Source: Acinetobacter tjernbergiae DSM 14971 = CIP 107465 (GTDB lineage Bacteria > Pseudomonadota > Gammaproteobacteria > Pseudomonadales > Moraxellaceae). Taken from it: DNA of 64,000 bases. The notes under the pieces are model-generated. The model did not search any database. It worked only from the letters and a program-made list of their open reading frames with translations, and had not been told where the DNA came from. The stretch covers positions 51,417 to 115,416 of the forward strand of contig NZ_KB894366.1 of NCBI RefSeq assembly GCF_000374425.1. Reading direction: 5' to 3'. Position numbers and translations under genes: made by a program. Positions 38,495 to 48,691 of this stretch are shown piece by piece; positions within the stretch are counted from its first letter, which is position 1; each line of letters opens with the position of its first letter.

Positions 38495-39766
38495 TTAACC
38501 CGGGAAAATACCGCGCTCTTTACGTGCTTTTAAGATACGCTCACAACCTAAAATGAAGGCTGCTGTACGTAAAGTACATTCTTTCTCGCTTGATTTATGC
38601 CATACATCATTGATAGCTTGAATCATCAACTTATCCAGTCTTTCGTTAATTTCTTCTTCAGACCAGAAGTAGCTCGACATATCTTGAACCCATTCAAAGT
38701 AAGATACGGTTACACCGCCAGCGTTACAGATGACATCAGGCACAACCGTAATACCACGTTGAACCAATACATCATCCGCTTCTGGCAAAGTTGGTCCGTT
38801 TGCACCTTCAAGCACTAACTTCGCAGTTAACTTTTGAGCACGTTCAACTGTGATTTGGCTTTCCAATGCAGCAGGGATCAAAATATCCATCTCTACATTC
38901 CAGAACTCTTCATCACTGATCACTTGCGCACCAGCAAAGCCACCCACACCTTGGTGAGTTGCCATGTGTGTTTTTAATGCAGCAAGATCAATCCCTTCTG
39001 GATTGAAAATCGTACCAGTGTGATCTTGAATCGTCACAATGATCGATTTCGAATCAGCAAACAAATATGCAGCTTCGCTACCTACGTTACCAAACCCTTG
39101 AACTGCGATTTTTGCGCCATCTAAAGGTAATTTGATTTTTTCAGCAACTTGTTGGCCTGTGATAAATACGCCACGGCCTGTCGCTTTGATACGACCAAGC
39201 GAACCACCGAGATGGACAGGTTTACCCGTGACAACACCCGTCACAGTATGACCTTGACCCGATGAGTAAGTATCCATGATCCAGCCCATCACGTTTGGAT
39301 TGGTACCCACGTCTGGTGCAGGGATATCTTTTTGTGGGCCAATGATATGACTGATCTCACTGGTGTAACGACGAGTTAAGCGTTCTAATTCACGTGGTGA
39401 AAGTTGACGCGGGTCAACACGGATACCCCCTTTTGCACCACCAAATGGTAAATTTACCACCGCAGTTTTAATGGTCATCCATGCTGAAAGTGCCATTACT
39501 TCATTTAAATCTACATCTGGGTGATAGCGAATACCGCCTTTACCCGGACCACGTGACAAGTTGTGTTGTACACGATAACCTTCAAAATGACGAATTGTGC
39601 CATCGTCCATCACAATTGGCACGTCGACAATCAAAGCACGTTTTGGGCGCTTTAATGTGTCCACATAGTCTTCTAAACCATCTAGATATGGAGCAACACG
39701 CTCGATCTGTTTAAGATAAGTTGCCCATGGACCGTCATTTTGAGAGACATAAGATAAATTAGACAT
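38495..39766 (-). CDS. gdhA: Glutamate dehydrogenase (Glu/Leu/Phe/Val family)
   Basis: Oxidatively deaminates glutamate to 2-oxoglutarate and ammonia in the cytoplasm. 423 residues. The catalytic region [13 protein letters not shown] holds Lys112; a second Lys-rich segment is [10 protein letters not shown] at about 71-80. The C-terminal Rossmann part begins at [20 protein letters not shown] upstream supports ATG 39766. It sits 33 bp after hutG on the same strand, so the cluster extends the histidine pathway by consuming the glutamate that HutG releases. Coenzyme preference cannot be read with confidence. Confidence 0.92.
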   Translation of the reverse strand: MSNLSYVSQNDGPWATYLKQIERVAPYLDGLEDYVDTLKRPKRALIVDVPIVMDDGTIRHFEGYRVQHNLSRGPGKGGIRYHPDVDLNEVMALSAWMTIKTAVVNLPFGGAKGGIRVDPRQLSPRELERLTRRYTSEISHIIGPQKDIPAPDVGTNPNVMGWIMDTYSSGQGHTVTGVVTGKPVHLGGSLGRIKATGRGVFITGQQVAEKIKLPLDGAKIAVQGFGNVGSEAAYLFADSKSIIVTIQDHTGTIFNPEGIDLAALKTHMATHQGVGGFAGAQVISDEEFWNVEMDILIPAALESQITVERAQKLTAKLVLEGANGPTLPEADDVLVQRGITVVPDVICNAGGVTVSYFEWVQDMSSYFWSEEEINERLDKLMIQAINDVWHKSSEKECTLRTAAFILGCERILKARKERGIFPG

Positions 39767-39798
39767 GTTTTATCCTCTTGATGCGTTCGTTTGAATCA

Positions 39799-40722
39799 TC
39801 AATCAAATAGGTAATTAAAAATGATATAAGCGGCTAATTTGGCAGTTCTGTTATCCAAATCGAACCGTGGATTGCATTCAGCCACATCAAAAACCTTAAT
39901 TTTTCCAGTTTTCTTAATGGCGTCTAATAATGGGTCAAAGACGGATAAATCAATGCCTTTGACTGCTGGTGCACTGACACCGGGTGCGATGCTGGCGCTA
40001 AATACATCCAAATCAACTGTGATGTATAAGTCGTCAACTTTTTCAATAAAACCGTTAATTTTCGAAATTAAATTTACAAGATTGGTCAGTTGTAATTCAT
40101 GGTCGTAGATATAGCTACAATTCAAACGATCCGCTGTTTCAAACAAAACTTTAGTATTTGAATGCTTCGCAACACCGATACAGAGATAATTAAATTCTTG
40201 ATCATGCTGTTCTGACAAGTTTGCTGCATTTAAAAAAGGTGTTCCTGAAGTCACCTGTTCAGCTTCACGAAGATCAAAATGCGCATCAAAATTAATGATG
40301 CCAATTTTAAGGTTTGGCTCACTGTTTTGGATATATTGAAATAACCCAGAAAAACTACCAAATGCGACTTCATGCCCGCCACCTAAAACAATCGGTTTCA
40401 TGCCTTGTTTTAAGCTGCGTTCAACCTGCTCTGCCAGTTCAGCCTGAGCATGTTCTAATTTTCCATGATCACAAACCACTGTACCCAAATCAGCAATCGA
40501 AATCGGTTGATGAACAGGTAAATTTGCCAATTGAGCACGAATCATATCGGGTGCATCCGCAGCTCCTAATCGGCCTTTATTACGCTTCACGCCTTCATCC
40601 GAACTAAAACCGATTAAAGCAAAATCAGCATGTTGGCTGGTATTGACCACCTGATGGATACGAAGATGTTGTTCACCTTCACCATCTTGTCGCCCTTGCC
40701 ATTTAAATGAATGGTTCATCAT
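39799..40722 (-). CDS. hutG: HutG, formimidoylglutamase
   Basis: Last hut step: formimidoylglutamate plus water gives glutamate and formamide. 307 residues of the arginase/ureohydrolase fold with binuclear Mn ligands visible in LGGGHEVAFGS, NFDAHFDLR and ITVDLDVFSASIAPG. It begins 31 bp after hutI. Two adjacent ATGs (40722, 40719) are possible. The presence of this direct glutamase rather than HutF plus a formylglutamate deformylase defines the four-step route. Confidence 0.93.
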   Translation of the reverse strand: MMNHSFKWQGRQDGEGEQHLRIHQVVNTSQHADFALIGFSSDEGVKRNKGRLGAADAPDMIRAQLANLPVHQPISIADLGTVVCDHGKLEHAQAELAEQVERSLKQGMKPIVLGGGHEVAFGSFSGLFQYIQNSEPNLKIGIINFDAHFDLREAEQVTSGTPFLNAANLSEQHDQEFNYLCIGVAKHSNTKVLFETADRLNCSYIYDHELQLTNLVNLISKINGFIEKVDDLYITVDLDVFSASIAPGVSAPAVKGIDLSVFDPLLDAIKKTGKIKVFDVAECNPRFDLDNRTAKLAAYIIFNYLFD

Positions 40723-40753
40723 GAATACAACTCGTTAAAAATTAGTTTTGAGC

Positions 40754-41959
40754 CTAAATCGAAATTTCGGTGCCGTGCTGAATGATACGTTTTGGCAAAT
40801 CGCCGCCTAACCAGTAGACAATTTCGGATGGATGTTCAATATCCCACGCAATAAAATCAGCAACTTTGCCTTGCTCTAAACTACCGTGCGTACTTTGCAA
40901 ACCCAATGCATGTGCTGCATGAATCGTTACCGCTGCCAATGTTTGTTCAGGCGTTAAACGAAATAAAGTACTCCCCATATTCATCATTAAACGCAAAGAT
41001 AGAGCTGGCGATGTTCCCGGATTTAAATCACTAGATAATGCGATACGTACACCATGTTGATGCAAACTGTCTAATGGTGGATATTTGGTTTCTCTCAAGA
41101 AATAGAATGCACCGGGCAATAACACGGCAACTGTGCCCGCAGCAGCCATCGCCTTGACATCATCCTCGCTCATAAACTCTAAATGATCAGCAGATAAGGC
41201 ATGATAACGTGCCGCCAAACTTGAGCCACCCAGTGACGACAGTTGTTCTGCATGAAGTTTAATTGGGAGATTTAAAGACTGGGCTGTTTTAAATAGACGT
41301 TCGACTTGAGTAGGCGAAAATGCCAAATATTCACAAAAAGCATCGACTGCATCGACCAAACCTTCTTGATTGAGTTTTGGCAGCATTTCATTGCAGATAT
41401 GCTCAATATAAGCATCACTTTGATCTTGATATTCAGGTGGTAAAGCATGCGCAGCCAAGCAAGTAGCACGTACTGTCATTGGTAATGTATCTGCAATTTT
41501 CCGAATCACACGGAGCATTTTCCGTTCATTCGTATAATCCAGACCATAACCTGACTTTATTTCAATGGTCGTTACACCATCTTTAAGCAAACAACGAATT
41601 CGTTTTAACGCCGATGCGAGTAATTGTTCTTCACTGGCTTCACGGGTCGCTCTAACCGTGCTGGCAATCCCTCCACCGCTGGCTGCGATTTCAGCATAAC
41701 TGACACCTTGCAAGCGTTTTTCAAACTCGACGCTACGGTTGCCACCAAACACACTATGGGTATGGCAATCAATCAAACCCGGTGTCACCCAAGCGCCATT
41801 CAAATCAGTAATTTCGGAATAATCATCAGCAGGAAGGTCTTTTAATGCGCCAACCCAATGGATATGCTGCCCTGAAGTAACCATTGCAGCGTGTTCAATA
41901 CTAGAATATTGCCCATCTTGCATCGTGGCAATATGACAATTTTTCCAAAGCTTTTTCAT
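40754..41959 (-). CDS. hutI: HutI, imidazolonepropionase
   Basis: Opens the imidazolone ring to give formimidoylglutamate. 401 residues, amidohydrolase fold with metal ligands in [20 protein letters not shown] and LSADHLEFM, and a late Asp in [22 protein letters not shown] upstream supports ATG 41959. A 12-bp stem-loop lies just upstream in the hutT-hutI gap. Confidence 0.95.
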   Translation of the reverse strand: MKKLWKNCHIATMQDGQYSSIEHAAMVTSGQHIHWVGALKDLPADDYSEITDLNGAWVTPGLIDCHTHSVFGGNRSVEFEKRLQGVSYAEIAASGGGIASTVRATREASEEQLLASALKRIRCLLKDGVTTIEIKSGYGLDYTNERKMLRVIRKIADTLPMTVRATCLAAHALPPEYQDQSDAYIEHICNEMLPKLNQEGLVDAVDAFCEYLAFSPTQVERLFKTAQSLNLPIKLHAEQLSSLGGSSLAARYHALSADHLEFMSEDDVKAMAAAGTVAVLLPGAFYFLRETKYPPLDSLHQHGVRIALSSDLNPGTSPALSLRLMMNMGSTLFRLTPEQTLAAVTIHAAHALGLQSTHGSLEQGKVADFIAWDIEHPSEIVYWLGGDLPKRIIQHGTEISI

Positions 41960-41974
41960 TCGGATTTCCTCTTA

Positions 41975-42003
41975 CTGCTCAGGTGTGATCAACACCTGAG
42001 CAG
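41975..42003 (-). other. Intercistronic stem-loop hutT-hutI
   Basis: Perfect 12-bp inverted repeat CTGCTCAGGTGT / ACACCTGAGCAG with a 5-nt loop, between the hutT stop and the hutI ribosome-binding site. No T-tract follows on the transcribed strand, so mRNA processing or stability is more likely than termination. Confidence 0.65.
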
Positions 42004-42011
42004 CTTGATTA

Positions 42012-43421
42012 TTAGCTTTCCATTTCAATATTTTGTCTTAACGTCGAGTTTTCTTTCACTGTGTTTTGTTTAGGTTTCACCCAAATGGTATAAGCAATCC
42101 AAAGTAAAAATAACCACGTTGCGCCAACATAAATTGCAGGTCGTGAGTCAGGAAAATATGCGATCACACCAAAGATAAATACCATGAATGCAATTGCAAA
42201 AGCAGGTGCGATTGGCCAGCCAATCACTGGAAAATCAAGGGCTTTAATTTCAGCCTTAGATAACTTACGACGCATCGCAACTTGAGAAAGTAAAATCATC
42301 AACCAAACCCAAACCGTGGCAAAGGTTGCAATTGATGCAATAATCATGAAAACGTTTTCTGGAATCAGGTAGTTTAAAACCACACCAACCAATAAAACAC
42401 CGGCCATGACCATCACTGTCATATATGGCACGCCATTACGAGAAAGTTTGGTAAATGCTTTTGGTGCCTGACCTTCTTTGGCCATACCATACAACATACG
42501 ACCAGCACCAAATACATCACTATTGATCGCAGAGATCGCAGCAGTAATTACAACAATGTTCAATACAGTTGCAGCTGATTTAATACCTAGATTTTCAAAA
42601 ATTTGTACAAATGGACTACCTTGGCTACCAATTTGGTTCCATGGGAAAATTGCCATCAAAACAAAAATCGTTAAGATATAGAATAATAAAATCCGTACTG
42701 GAACAGCATTAATTGCGCGTGGAATCGTCGTTTTTGGATTTTCTGATTCGCCCGCAGTGATACCAATAATTTCAATACCACCAAAAGCAAACACCACCAC
42801 AGAGAAACACGCAACCAAACCTGCAATCCCATTTGGCATAAAGCCATCGTGAATCCAAAGGTTTTGAATGCTAGCAACACTGCCATGATCGCCATGGAAA
42901 CCATAAAGAAGTAAACCAAAACCACCCAAAATCATAGCAACAATGGCAACAACTTTAATCAGAGAGAACAAGAACTCTAATTCACCAAAGACTTTGACGT
43001 GAATCAGGTTAATCGCGCCCAAGAATGAAACTACGGATAAAATCCAGATCCATCGTGGGACATCAGGATACCAAAAGCCCATGTAAATCCCGAAAGCGGT
43101 GACATCGGCAATGGCAACAATGACCATTTCAAAAACGTAAGTCCAGCCTGTCGCAAAACCTGCTAATGGGCCAATATAATGAGATGCATAATGACTAAAA
43201 GAACCCGATACAGGATTATGTACCGCCATTTCGCCTAAAGCACGCATCACGATATAAATCGCGATACCAGCAATCATATAAGCCAATAACACTGATGGAC
43301 CTGCGAGTTTAATCGCAGAAGCCGAACCATAAAATAATCCAGTTCCAATCGCAGAACCAAGTGCTAAAAATCGGATATGGCGGGCATTTAACCCCCGCTG
43401 TAGTGTGGAGTGTTGTGACAT
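42012..43421 (-). CDS. hutT: HutT-like amino-acid permease (APC/AAT family), probable histidine importer
   Basis: 469 residues with about twelve hydrophobic helices. The N-terminal [24 protein letters not shown] and [17 protein letters not shown] are typical of the AAT group of amino acid-polyamine transporters. Start ATG 43421 ([10 protein letters not shown]) with GGAG upstream; the frame stays open 48 nt further but those starts lack a ribosome site. Position between hutH and hutI makes histidine or urocanate the expected substrate; the assignment rests on context, since the family includes proline-type permeases of very similar sequence. Confidence 0.88.
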   Translation of the reverse strand: MSQHSTLQRGLNARHIRFLALGSAIGTGLFYGSASAIKLAGPSVLLAYMIAGIAIYIVMRALGEMAVHNPVSGSFSHYASHYIGPLAGFATGWTYVFEMVIVAIADVTAFGIYMGFWYPDVPRWIWILSVVSFLGAINLIHVKVFGELEFLFSLIKVVAIVAMILGGFGLLLYGFHGDHGSVASIQNLWIHDGFMPNGIAGLVACFSVVVFAFGGIEIIGITAGESENPKTTIPRAINAVPVRILLFYILTIFVLMAIFPWNQIGSQGSPFVQIFENLGIKSAATVLNIVVITAAISAINSDVFGAGRMLYGMAKEGQAPKAFTKLSRNGVPYMTVMVMAGVLLVGVVLNYLIPENVFMIIASIATFATVWVWLMILLSQVAMRRKLSKAEIKALDFPVIGWPIAPAFAIAFMVFIFGVIAYFPDSRPAIYVGATWLFLLWIAYTIWVKPKQNTVKENSTLRQNIEMES

Positions 43422-43457
43422 TATAATCTCCAATCCTTGAGGAAATTTAGTTAGATT

Positions 43458-43476
43458 CGGCCACTCCATGTGGCCG
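43458..43476 (-). other. Intercistronic stem-loop hutH-hutT
   Basis: A 7-bp GC-rich stem CGGCCAC / GTGGCCG with a 5-nt loop in the gap between the hutH stop and the hutT start. There is no T-run on the minus strand. Confidence 0.55.
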
Positions 43477-43485
43477 TTTTATTGA

Positions 43486-45024
43486 TCACACGTTAGACAA
43501 GCTTGGTAATAGTTTTGGAATCAGTAATTCGTTTAAGCAACCACTTGCAAGCAATTCACTCGCTTGCTCAATATCTGGCGCAAAGAAACGATCTTCACTG
43601 TAATAAGGTACTTGGTCACGCAGTATTTTACGCGCACGCTCAAGTTTTGGAGAACTCTTCAAACCTTCACGGAAATCAAGACCCTGACATGCCCCTAACC
43701 ACTCAACTGCAAGAATGCCGCGAACGTTGTCAGCCATATACCACAAACGTTTACCCGCATTCGGTGCCATGGAAACATGGTCTTCCTGATTTGCAGAAGT
43801 CGGTAAACTATCAACACTGGCAGGATGTGCAAGTGCTTTATTGTCACTTGCTAACGCAGCGGCTGTGACTTGAGCAATCATGAAGCCTGAATTGACCCCA
43901 CCATTGGCAACCAAGAATGGCGGCAACTGTGACATGTGGCGATCCATCATCATCGAAATACGACGTTCTGACAGTGAACCAATTTCTGCAATCGCCAATG
44001 CAAGATTATCCGCAGCCATCGCCACAGGTTCAGCGTGGAAGTTACCACCTGAAATCACATCACCTTCTGCTGCAAACACCAATGGGTTATCCGACACTGC
44101 ATTTGATTCAATTTCCAGTACTTCTGCGGCTTGACGAATTTGAGTCAAGCAAGCACCCATCACCTGAGGTTGGCAACGAAGTGAGTATGGATCTTGAACC
44201 TTGCTACAGTCTTCATGTGAATGTGAAATTTCACTCGATTCAGTTAATAAGTCACGATATGCAGCAGCAACATCAATTTGACCACGTTGACCACGAACTT
44301 CATGAATACGCGCATCGAATGGTGCACGTGAACCCAACATTGCCTCAACACTTAAACCACCACATACGGTTGCAGCAGCAAATAAATCTTCTGCTTCAAA
44401 CAAACCACGTAAAGCATATGCTGTAGAAACTTGTGTCCCGTTTAAAAGTGCTAAACCTTCTTTTGCAGCCAAAGAAATTGGCTCTAGACCCGCAATTTTA
44501 AGTGCTTCAACCGCAGGTAACCATTCACCTTTATAACGTGCTTTGCTTTCTCCCAATAACACCAAAGACATATGTGCTAATGGTGCCAAGTCACCCGAAG
44601 CACCAACAGAGCCTTTTAATGGAATATGCGGATAAACTTCTGCATTGATCAACGCCAAAATGGCATCGATAACTTTACGGCGAATCCCAGAAAAACCACG
44701 TGCTAAACTATTTGCTTTCAGCAACATAATCAGACGCACCATCGCATCATCAAGCGGCTCACCCACGCCAGCGGCGTGTGACAACACCAACGAACGTTGT
44801 AATTGTTCTAAGTCTTCTGGTGCAATTTTAGTTGAAGCGAGTAAACCAAAACCCGTATTGATCCCGTATGCGGTACGGCCTTCATTGACGATTTGTTCGA
44901 CACAAGCAACACTCGCATTGATTGCTTCTGATGCGCTGTCATCAAGTTTCACTTTAATTGGATTTAAATAAGCGTGGCGCAGATCTGCTAAGCTAAGTTT
45001 GCCCGGTTGAATTAGAAGTTCCAT
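43486..45024 (-). CDS. hutH: HutH, histidine ammonia-lyase
   Basis: Converts histidine to trans-urocanate and ammonia. Start ATG 45024 with AGGA upstream gives 512 residues, the normal family length; the frame is open 21 nt further. Ala142-Ser143-Gly144 within [14 protein letters not shown] forms the MIO electrophile. Other conserved parts include [39 protein letters not shown] and [13 protein letters not shown]. It is the second gene of the hutUHTIG-gdhA unit. Confidence 0.97.
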   Translation of the reverse strand: MELLIQPGKLSLADLRHAYLNPIKVKLDDSASEAINASVACVEQIVNEGRTAYGINTGFGLLASTKIAPEDLEQLQRSLVLSHAAGVGEPLDDAMVRLIMLLKANSLARGFSGIRRKVIDAILALINAEVYPHIPLKGSVGASGDLAPLAHMSLVLLGESKARYKGEWLPAVEALKIAGLEPISLAAKEGLALLNGTQVSTAYALRGLFEAEDLFAAATVCGGLSVEAMLGSRAPFDARIHEVRGQRGQIDVAAAYRDLLTESSEISHSHEDCSKVQDPYSLRCQPQVMGACLTQIRQAAEVLEIESNAVSDNPLVFAAEGDVISGGNFHAEPVAMAADNLALAIAEIGSLSERRISMMMDRHMSQLPPFLVANGGVNSGFMIAQVTAAALASDNKALAHPASVDSLPTSANQEDHVSMAPNAGKRLWYMADNVRGILAVEWLGACQGLDFREGLKSSPKLERARKILRDQVPYYSEDRFFAPDIEQASELLASGCLNELLIPKLLPSLSNV

Positions 45025-45057
45025 TATTGGCGTCCTGTTTTGCACTCTATTGTTCGC

Positions 45058-45095
45058 TTACGATGCTGCTTACACAATTGCAAAAAGCATCGTAA
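45058..45095 (-). other. Intercistronic stem-loop hutU-hutH
   Basis: Perfect 10-bp stem TTACGATGCT / AGCATCGTAA (45058-45067 with 45086-45095), loop 18 nt, starting 13 bp after the hutU stop. It is not followed by a long T-run. Confidence 0.6.
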
Positions 45096-45108
45096 TCTCC
45101 TTGTCTGT

Positions 45109-46785
45109 TTATTGCGTGATCATCGGCAAGTTCAAACCTTGCTCTTTAGCACAATCAATCGCGATGTCATAACCTGCATCAGCATGACGCATCACCCCTG
45201 TTGCAGGGTCATTGGTCAGTACACGTGCAATACGTGCTGCTGCTTCATCTGTACCATCACACACGATCACCACACCTGAGTGTTGAGAGAAGCCCATACC
45301 TACACCACCACCGTGATGTAATGACACCCAAGTCGCACCGCCTGCAGTATTGAGCAAGGCATTGAGTAATGGCCAGTCAGATACAGCATCAGAGCCATCT
45401 TGCATTGATTCTGTTTCACGGTTTGGACTAGACACTGAACCTGAATCTAGGTGATCACGACCAATCACAATTGGTGCTGAAAGTTCACCACTACGAACCA
45501 TTTCATTAAATGCCAAACCGAGTTTTGCACGTAAACCTAAGCCCACCCAGCAAATACGTGCTGGTAAACCTTGGAAGCTAATCCGTTCACGCGCCATATC
45601 TAACCAACGATGTAAATGTTCATCATCTGGGATTAACTTTTTTACTTTGGCATCTGTTTTGTAGATATCTTCTGGATCACCCGAAAGTGCTACCCAACGG
45701 AATGGACCAATACCACGACAGAACAATGGACGGATATAGGCAGGAACAAAGCCTGGGAAATCAAAGGCATTTGCTACGCCTTCATCTTGTGCCATTTGAC
45801 GAATATTGTTGCCGTAGTCAAAAGTTGGAACACCCATTTTTTGGAAATCCAACATCGCTTGAACATGCTGTGCCATCGATTGTTTCGCTGCTTTAACAAC
45901 AACTTCTGGCTCAGTTTTAGCGCGCTGACGATACTCTTCCCATGTCCAGCCAATTGGCAAATAACCATTCAATGGATCATGTGCGCTGGTTTGGTCAGTC
46001 ACCATATCTGGATGTACACCGCGACGAACTAATTCAGGTAAAATTTCTGCTGCATTGCCATGTAGTGCAATCGAAACCGCTTTACCTTCTTTGGTATATT
46101 TTTCAATACGTGCCAAAGCATCATCTAAATCAGTTGCTTGTTCATCGACATAACGGGTACGTAAACGGAAATCGATACTGGTTTGTTGGCATTCGATATT
46201 GAGTGAACATGCACCTGCAAGTGTTGCAGCTAAAGGTTGTGCACCGCCCATACCGCCTAAACCAGCGGTCAAGACCCAACGACCTTTTAAATTACCGTTA
46301 TAGTGTTGGCGACCTGCTTCTACAAACGTTTCGTAAGTGCCTTGTACAATGCCTTGGCTACCAATATAAATCCAAGAACCAGCAGTCATCTGCCCATACA
46401 TTGCGAGACCTTTGGCATCCAATTCATTGAAATGCTCCCAATTCGCCCAATGTGGTACTAGATTTGAGTTCGCAATCAAGACACGTGGCGCATCTTTATG
46501 CGTTTTAAATACACCCACTGGCTTACCAGATTGAACCAACAGAGTTTCATCAGTTTCTAAGTTTTTAAGCGTTTCGACGATCTTGTCAAAACATTCCCAG
46601 TTACGTGCAGCACGACCGATGCCACCGTAAACAACAAGCTCTTTTGGATTTTCTGCAACATCAGGGTCAAGATTGTTCATCAGCATGCGTAAAGGCGCTT
46701 CTGTTAACCAGCTTTTTGCATTGAGCGTTGTACCACGTGGTGCGCGAATTTCTACATCACGAAATTTTGTTGTCGTTGTTGTCAC
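45109..46785 (-). CDS. hutU: HutU, urocanate hydratase
   Basis: Hydrates urocanate to imidazolonepropionate using tightly bound NAD. I set a GTG start at 46785: AAGGAG lies 7 nt upstream and the product is 558 residues, the usual size. The open frame continues to 46938, but the extra residues look non-coding. Seen: [28 protein letters not shown], the NAD-binding [42 protein letters not shown], and [15 protein letters not shown] near the C-terminus. It is first in the unit, preceded by a HutC-like dyad. Confidence 0.96.
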   Translation of the reverse strand: MTTTTTKFRDVEIRAPRGTTLNAKSWLTEAPLRMLMNNLDPDVAENPKELVVYGGIGRAARNWECFDKIVETLKNLETDETLLVQSGKPVGVFKTHKDAPRVLIANSNLVPHWANWEHFNELDAKGLAMYGQMTAGSWIYIGSQGIVQGTYETFVEAGRQHYNGNLKGRWVLTAGLGGMGGAQPLAATLAGACSLNIECQQTSIDFRLRTRYVDEQATDLDDALARIEKYTKEGKAVSIALHGNAAEILPELVRRGVHPDMVTDQTSAHDPLNGYLPIGWTWEEYRQRAKTEPEVVVKAAKQSMAQHVQAMLDFQKMGVPTFDYGNNIRQMAQDEGVANAFDFPGFVPAYIRPLFCRGIGPFRWVALSGDPEDIYKTDAKVKKLIPDDEHLHRWLDMARERISFQGLPARICWVGLGLRAKLGLAFNEMVRSGELSAPIVIGRDHLDSGSVSSPNRETESMQDGSDAVSDWPLLNALLNTAGGATWVSLHHGGGVGMGFSQHSGVVIVCDGTDEAAARIARVLTNDPATGVMRHADAGYDIAIDCAKEQGLNLPMITQ

Positions 46786-46855
46786 AATCGGACTCCTTCC
46801 ATTGAGTTTTAATCTGCAAATTAAATCGCTTTTACTGTATAGCAATGTATTAACT

Positions 46856-46865
46856 TGTATATACA
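46856..46865. promoter_or_regulatory. Probable HutC operator upstream of hutU
   Basis: TGTATATACA, a perfect TGTA-TA-TACA dyad 71 bp before the GTG start of hutU. The same motif precedes hutC. The TGTA-N2-TACA dyad is reported for Pseudomonas HutC; its use here is inference. Confidence 0.65.
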
Positions 46866-46975
46866 TCCATATACTACACAAATCTTTTATCTTGAAAAGA
46901 TGCATTTCAATTCTTTTATGAAAATAAATTACAAACAAATGAAATAAAAAGATTTATTTTTTAAAAGACAATAAA

Positions 46976-47006
46976 AAACCCATACAACTACAAATCGTAT
47001 GGGTTT
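46976..47006 (-). terminator. Rho-independent terminator after hutCD
   Basis: Perfect 10-bp stem AAACCCATAC / GTATGGGTTT (46976-46985 with 46997-47006), followed on the minus strand by TTTTTTAT. It separates hutCD from hutUHTIG-gdhA, so the latter need their own promoter. Confidence 0.85.
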
Positions 47007-47023
47007 AAATAAAGAAAATAAAA

Positions 47024-47605
47024 CTAGCCTTTTACAAGCTCAATTAGACAAGTTTTCGTTAAAACCTGTTTAGATAAAACAATATTTTTCAACAACTTTT
47101 CGTTCTCAATTTTGAGACTATCTTGATGATCCAAATAAAAAATTTGTTGATCAATTTCAATTTCTAAAGATTCAAGGCTTTGATTAAAAATAAAAATCAA
47201 ATTGGCTGAACTCAATATTGCTGAGGCTGTGGGCTCAACAATCCACTGGTACCGTGCGTGATATTTTTGTGGATCATAAATCAGGTTAAAATCCCGAATA
47301 GATCCATCGATCAGCTCACAACTGGTATTACTGTCACCACTGAATTGGGCAGATTCTAAGGTTTTTAAAAACTGATTGTGATCATCAATCTTGAGCAGAA
47401 TACTTTGACCTTCCAATACCGTCAGAATGCGCTGCATGCCATTAAACTTAGAAAAATCACCCGATGTTTTGACATCAGCCATTGAAATGCGCCAATCAAA
47501 CAGCTTTAGGCTATCACCCTCACTACGCGCAAGTTCAACCGTATAGCCAGCACCATTTTTCCAGCGCATTTTCTTATAATTAACAGCTTTTAACAGCTCA
47601 ATCAT
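47024..47605 (-). CDS. hutD: HutD family protein
   Basis: 193 residues of the cupin-like HutD family (KMRWKNGAGYTVELAR at the N-terminus, DWRISMADVKTSGDFSKFNGMQRILTVLEG). In Pseudomonas HutD is thought to cap hut expression or bind urocanate or formimidoylglutamate; the biochemical role is unsettled. It overlaps hutC by 4 nt, so the two are coupled. Confidence 0.9.
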   Translation of the reverse strand: MIELLKAVNYKKMRWKNGAGYTVELARSEGDSLKLFDWRISMADVKTSGDFSKFNGMQRILTVLEGQSILLKIDDHNQFLKTLESAQFSGDSNTSCELIDGSIRDFNLIYDPQKYHARYQWIVEPTASAILSSANLIFIFNQSLESLEIEIDQQIFYLDHQDSLKIENEKLLKNIVLSKQVLTKTCLIELVKG

Positions 47606-48354
47606 TGAGTAAATTTACCTTCCAAATAATAACGACTACCCGGATAAATCAATCGAGCACTAGAAATCAATTGTTTATTCGACCAAGTTCGACGGCGAAT
47701 CAATAAACATGGTTCCGTCTTATTAATTTTCAGCCATTTACACTCTTGCGCTGAAGCTAGAATTGCTGTTACGACATGCTCACCTTCGGTTACAGGAGCT
47801 TTAGACATTAAATAAGCATTCGGCGTAATTGATTTAAAATCCTGTGCCAAATAATCTGGAATCAAAGCAGGATCAACTAAACGGTCTTCAATCTGCACAG
47901 GTACATCATTTTCATAATGCACAATGATTGAGTGGAATAACTTTTGTCCCTCTCGAATTTGCATAAGTACACTTTGCTCTGTATTGGCTTGAATTTGTTC
48001 TAATACCAATACTTCTGCATGATGTTTATGATTTCGGGCAATGATTTCTTCAGCAATGTTATTGACATGAAATAAAGCTGTTCGCCCTTGTCCTTCGGCA
48101 ACAAAAGAACCGACACCTTGTATACGAACTAATAAACCTTCACTCGTCAACTCGCGTAAAGCACGATTGACCGTCATACGGCTACAACCCAGTAAGTTAA
48201 CTAATTCACTTTCAGAAGGAATCTTTTTATTTACAGACCATGTTCCTTCATAAATTTTTTGTGAAATCATTTGTTTTACACGTAAATACAAGGGAACGGG
48301 ACTATCTTCACCTAAAGATAAGTCCAGATCGTTTTGCTTTGTCATTCTTGACAT
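47602..48354 (-). CDS. hutC: HutC, GntR-family repressor of histidine utilisation
   Basis: 250 residues: an N-terminal winged helix (about 18-85; KIPSESELVNLLGCSRMTVNRALRELTSEGLL, then RIQGVGSFV) and a C-terminal UTRA effector domain (about 100-240). Relatives repress hut genes and release DNA on binding urocanate. Two ATGs (48354, 48345) lack a strong ribosome site. Palindromic TTGTATATACAA lies 56 bp upstream, which fits autoregulation. Confidence 0.94.
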   Translation of the reverse strand: MSRMTKQNDLDLSLGEDSPVPLYLRVKQMISQKIYEGTWSVNKKIPSESELVNLLGCSRMTVNRALRELTSEGLLVRIQGVGSFVAEGQGRTALFHVNNIAEEIIARNHKHHAEVLVLEQIQANTEQSVLMQIREGQKLFHSIIVHYENDVPVQIEDRLVDPALIPDYLAQDFKSITPNAYLMSKAPVTEGEHVVTAILASAQECKWLKINKTEPCLLIRRRTWSNKQLISSARLIYPGSRYYLEGKFTQ

Positions 48355-48691
48355 TGACTAAAACTCATACAAAAATAATCTAAGTCATTGTATATGAAAG
48401 CCACACAATTTGTATATACAAGCATATACAAATAAAGCATTATACAATATCAATTATATTTTATAAGTCGCGTGAAAATATAAAACTAACAAATATTATT
48501 TAAATAACTCATAAGAAAAATTAATTTATTTATATAAAGCTATTATTTTAATTCGATAAATTGACTTTAAAAATATCATCTGATAGTTTCTAGGCTTATT
48601 TATTTTTATGGTATAGATAATAACCTTAAAAATAAATTACAACTTAAAAAACATAATTATATTTATTAATAATCAAAAGAGAAAATAATAC
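48355..48691. promoter_or_regulatory. Divergent hutC / Ntn-hydrolase intergenic region with HutC-like dyads
   Basis: 337 bp, strongly AT-rich and without an ORF. The clearest site is TTGTATATACAA at 48410-48421, a perfect 12-bp palindrome. Related half-sites flank it: CATTGTATATG near 48387 and GCATATACAAA near 48422. The cluster near the hutC start suggests cooperative repression. The half adjoining 48692 has only A/T-rich sequence that could hold a promoter. Confidence 0.6.

Noticed and set aside
43917..44426. 169-codon plus-strand frame antisense to hutH
   Set aside because: Longest of the shadow frames, but it lies inside the unambiguous hutH gene, and its His/Gln-rich product resembles no protein.
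46786..46938. N-terminal extension of the hutU open frame
   Set aside because: The extra residues look non-coding, exceed the family length, and the HutC-like dyad falls inside them; GTG 46785 has an excellent ribosome site.
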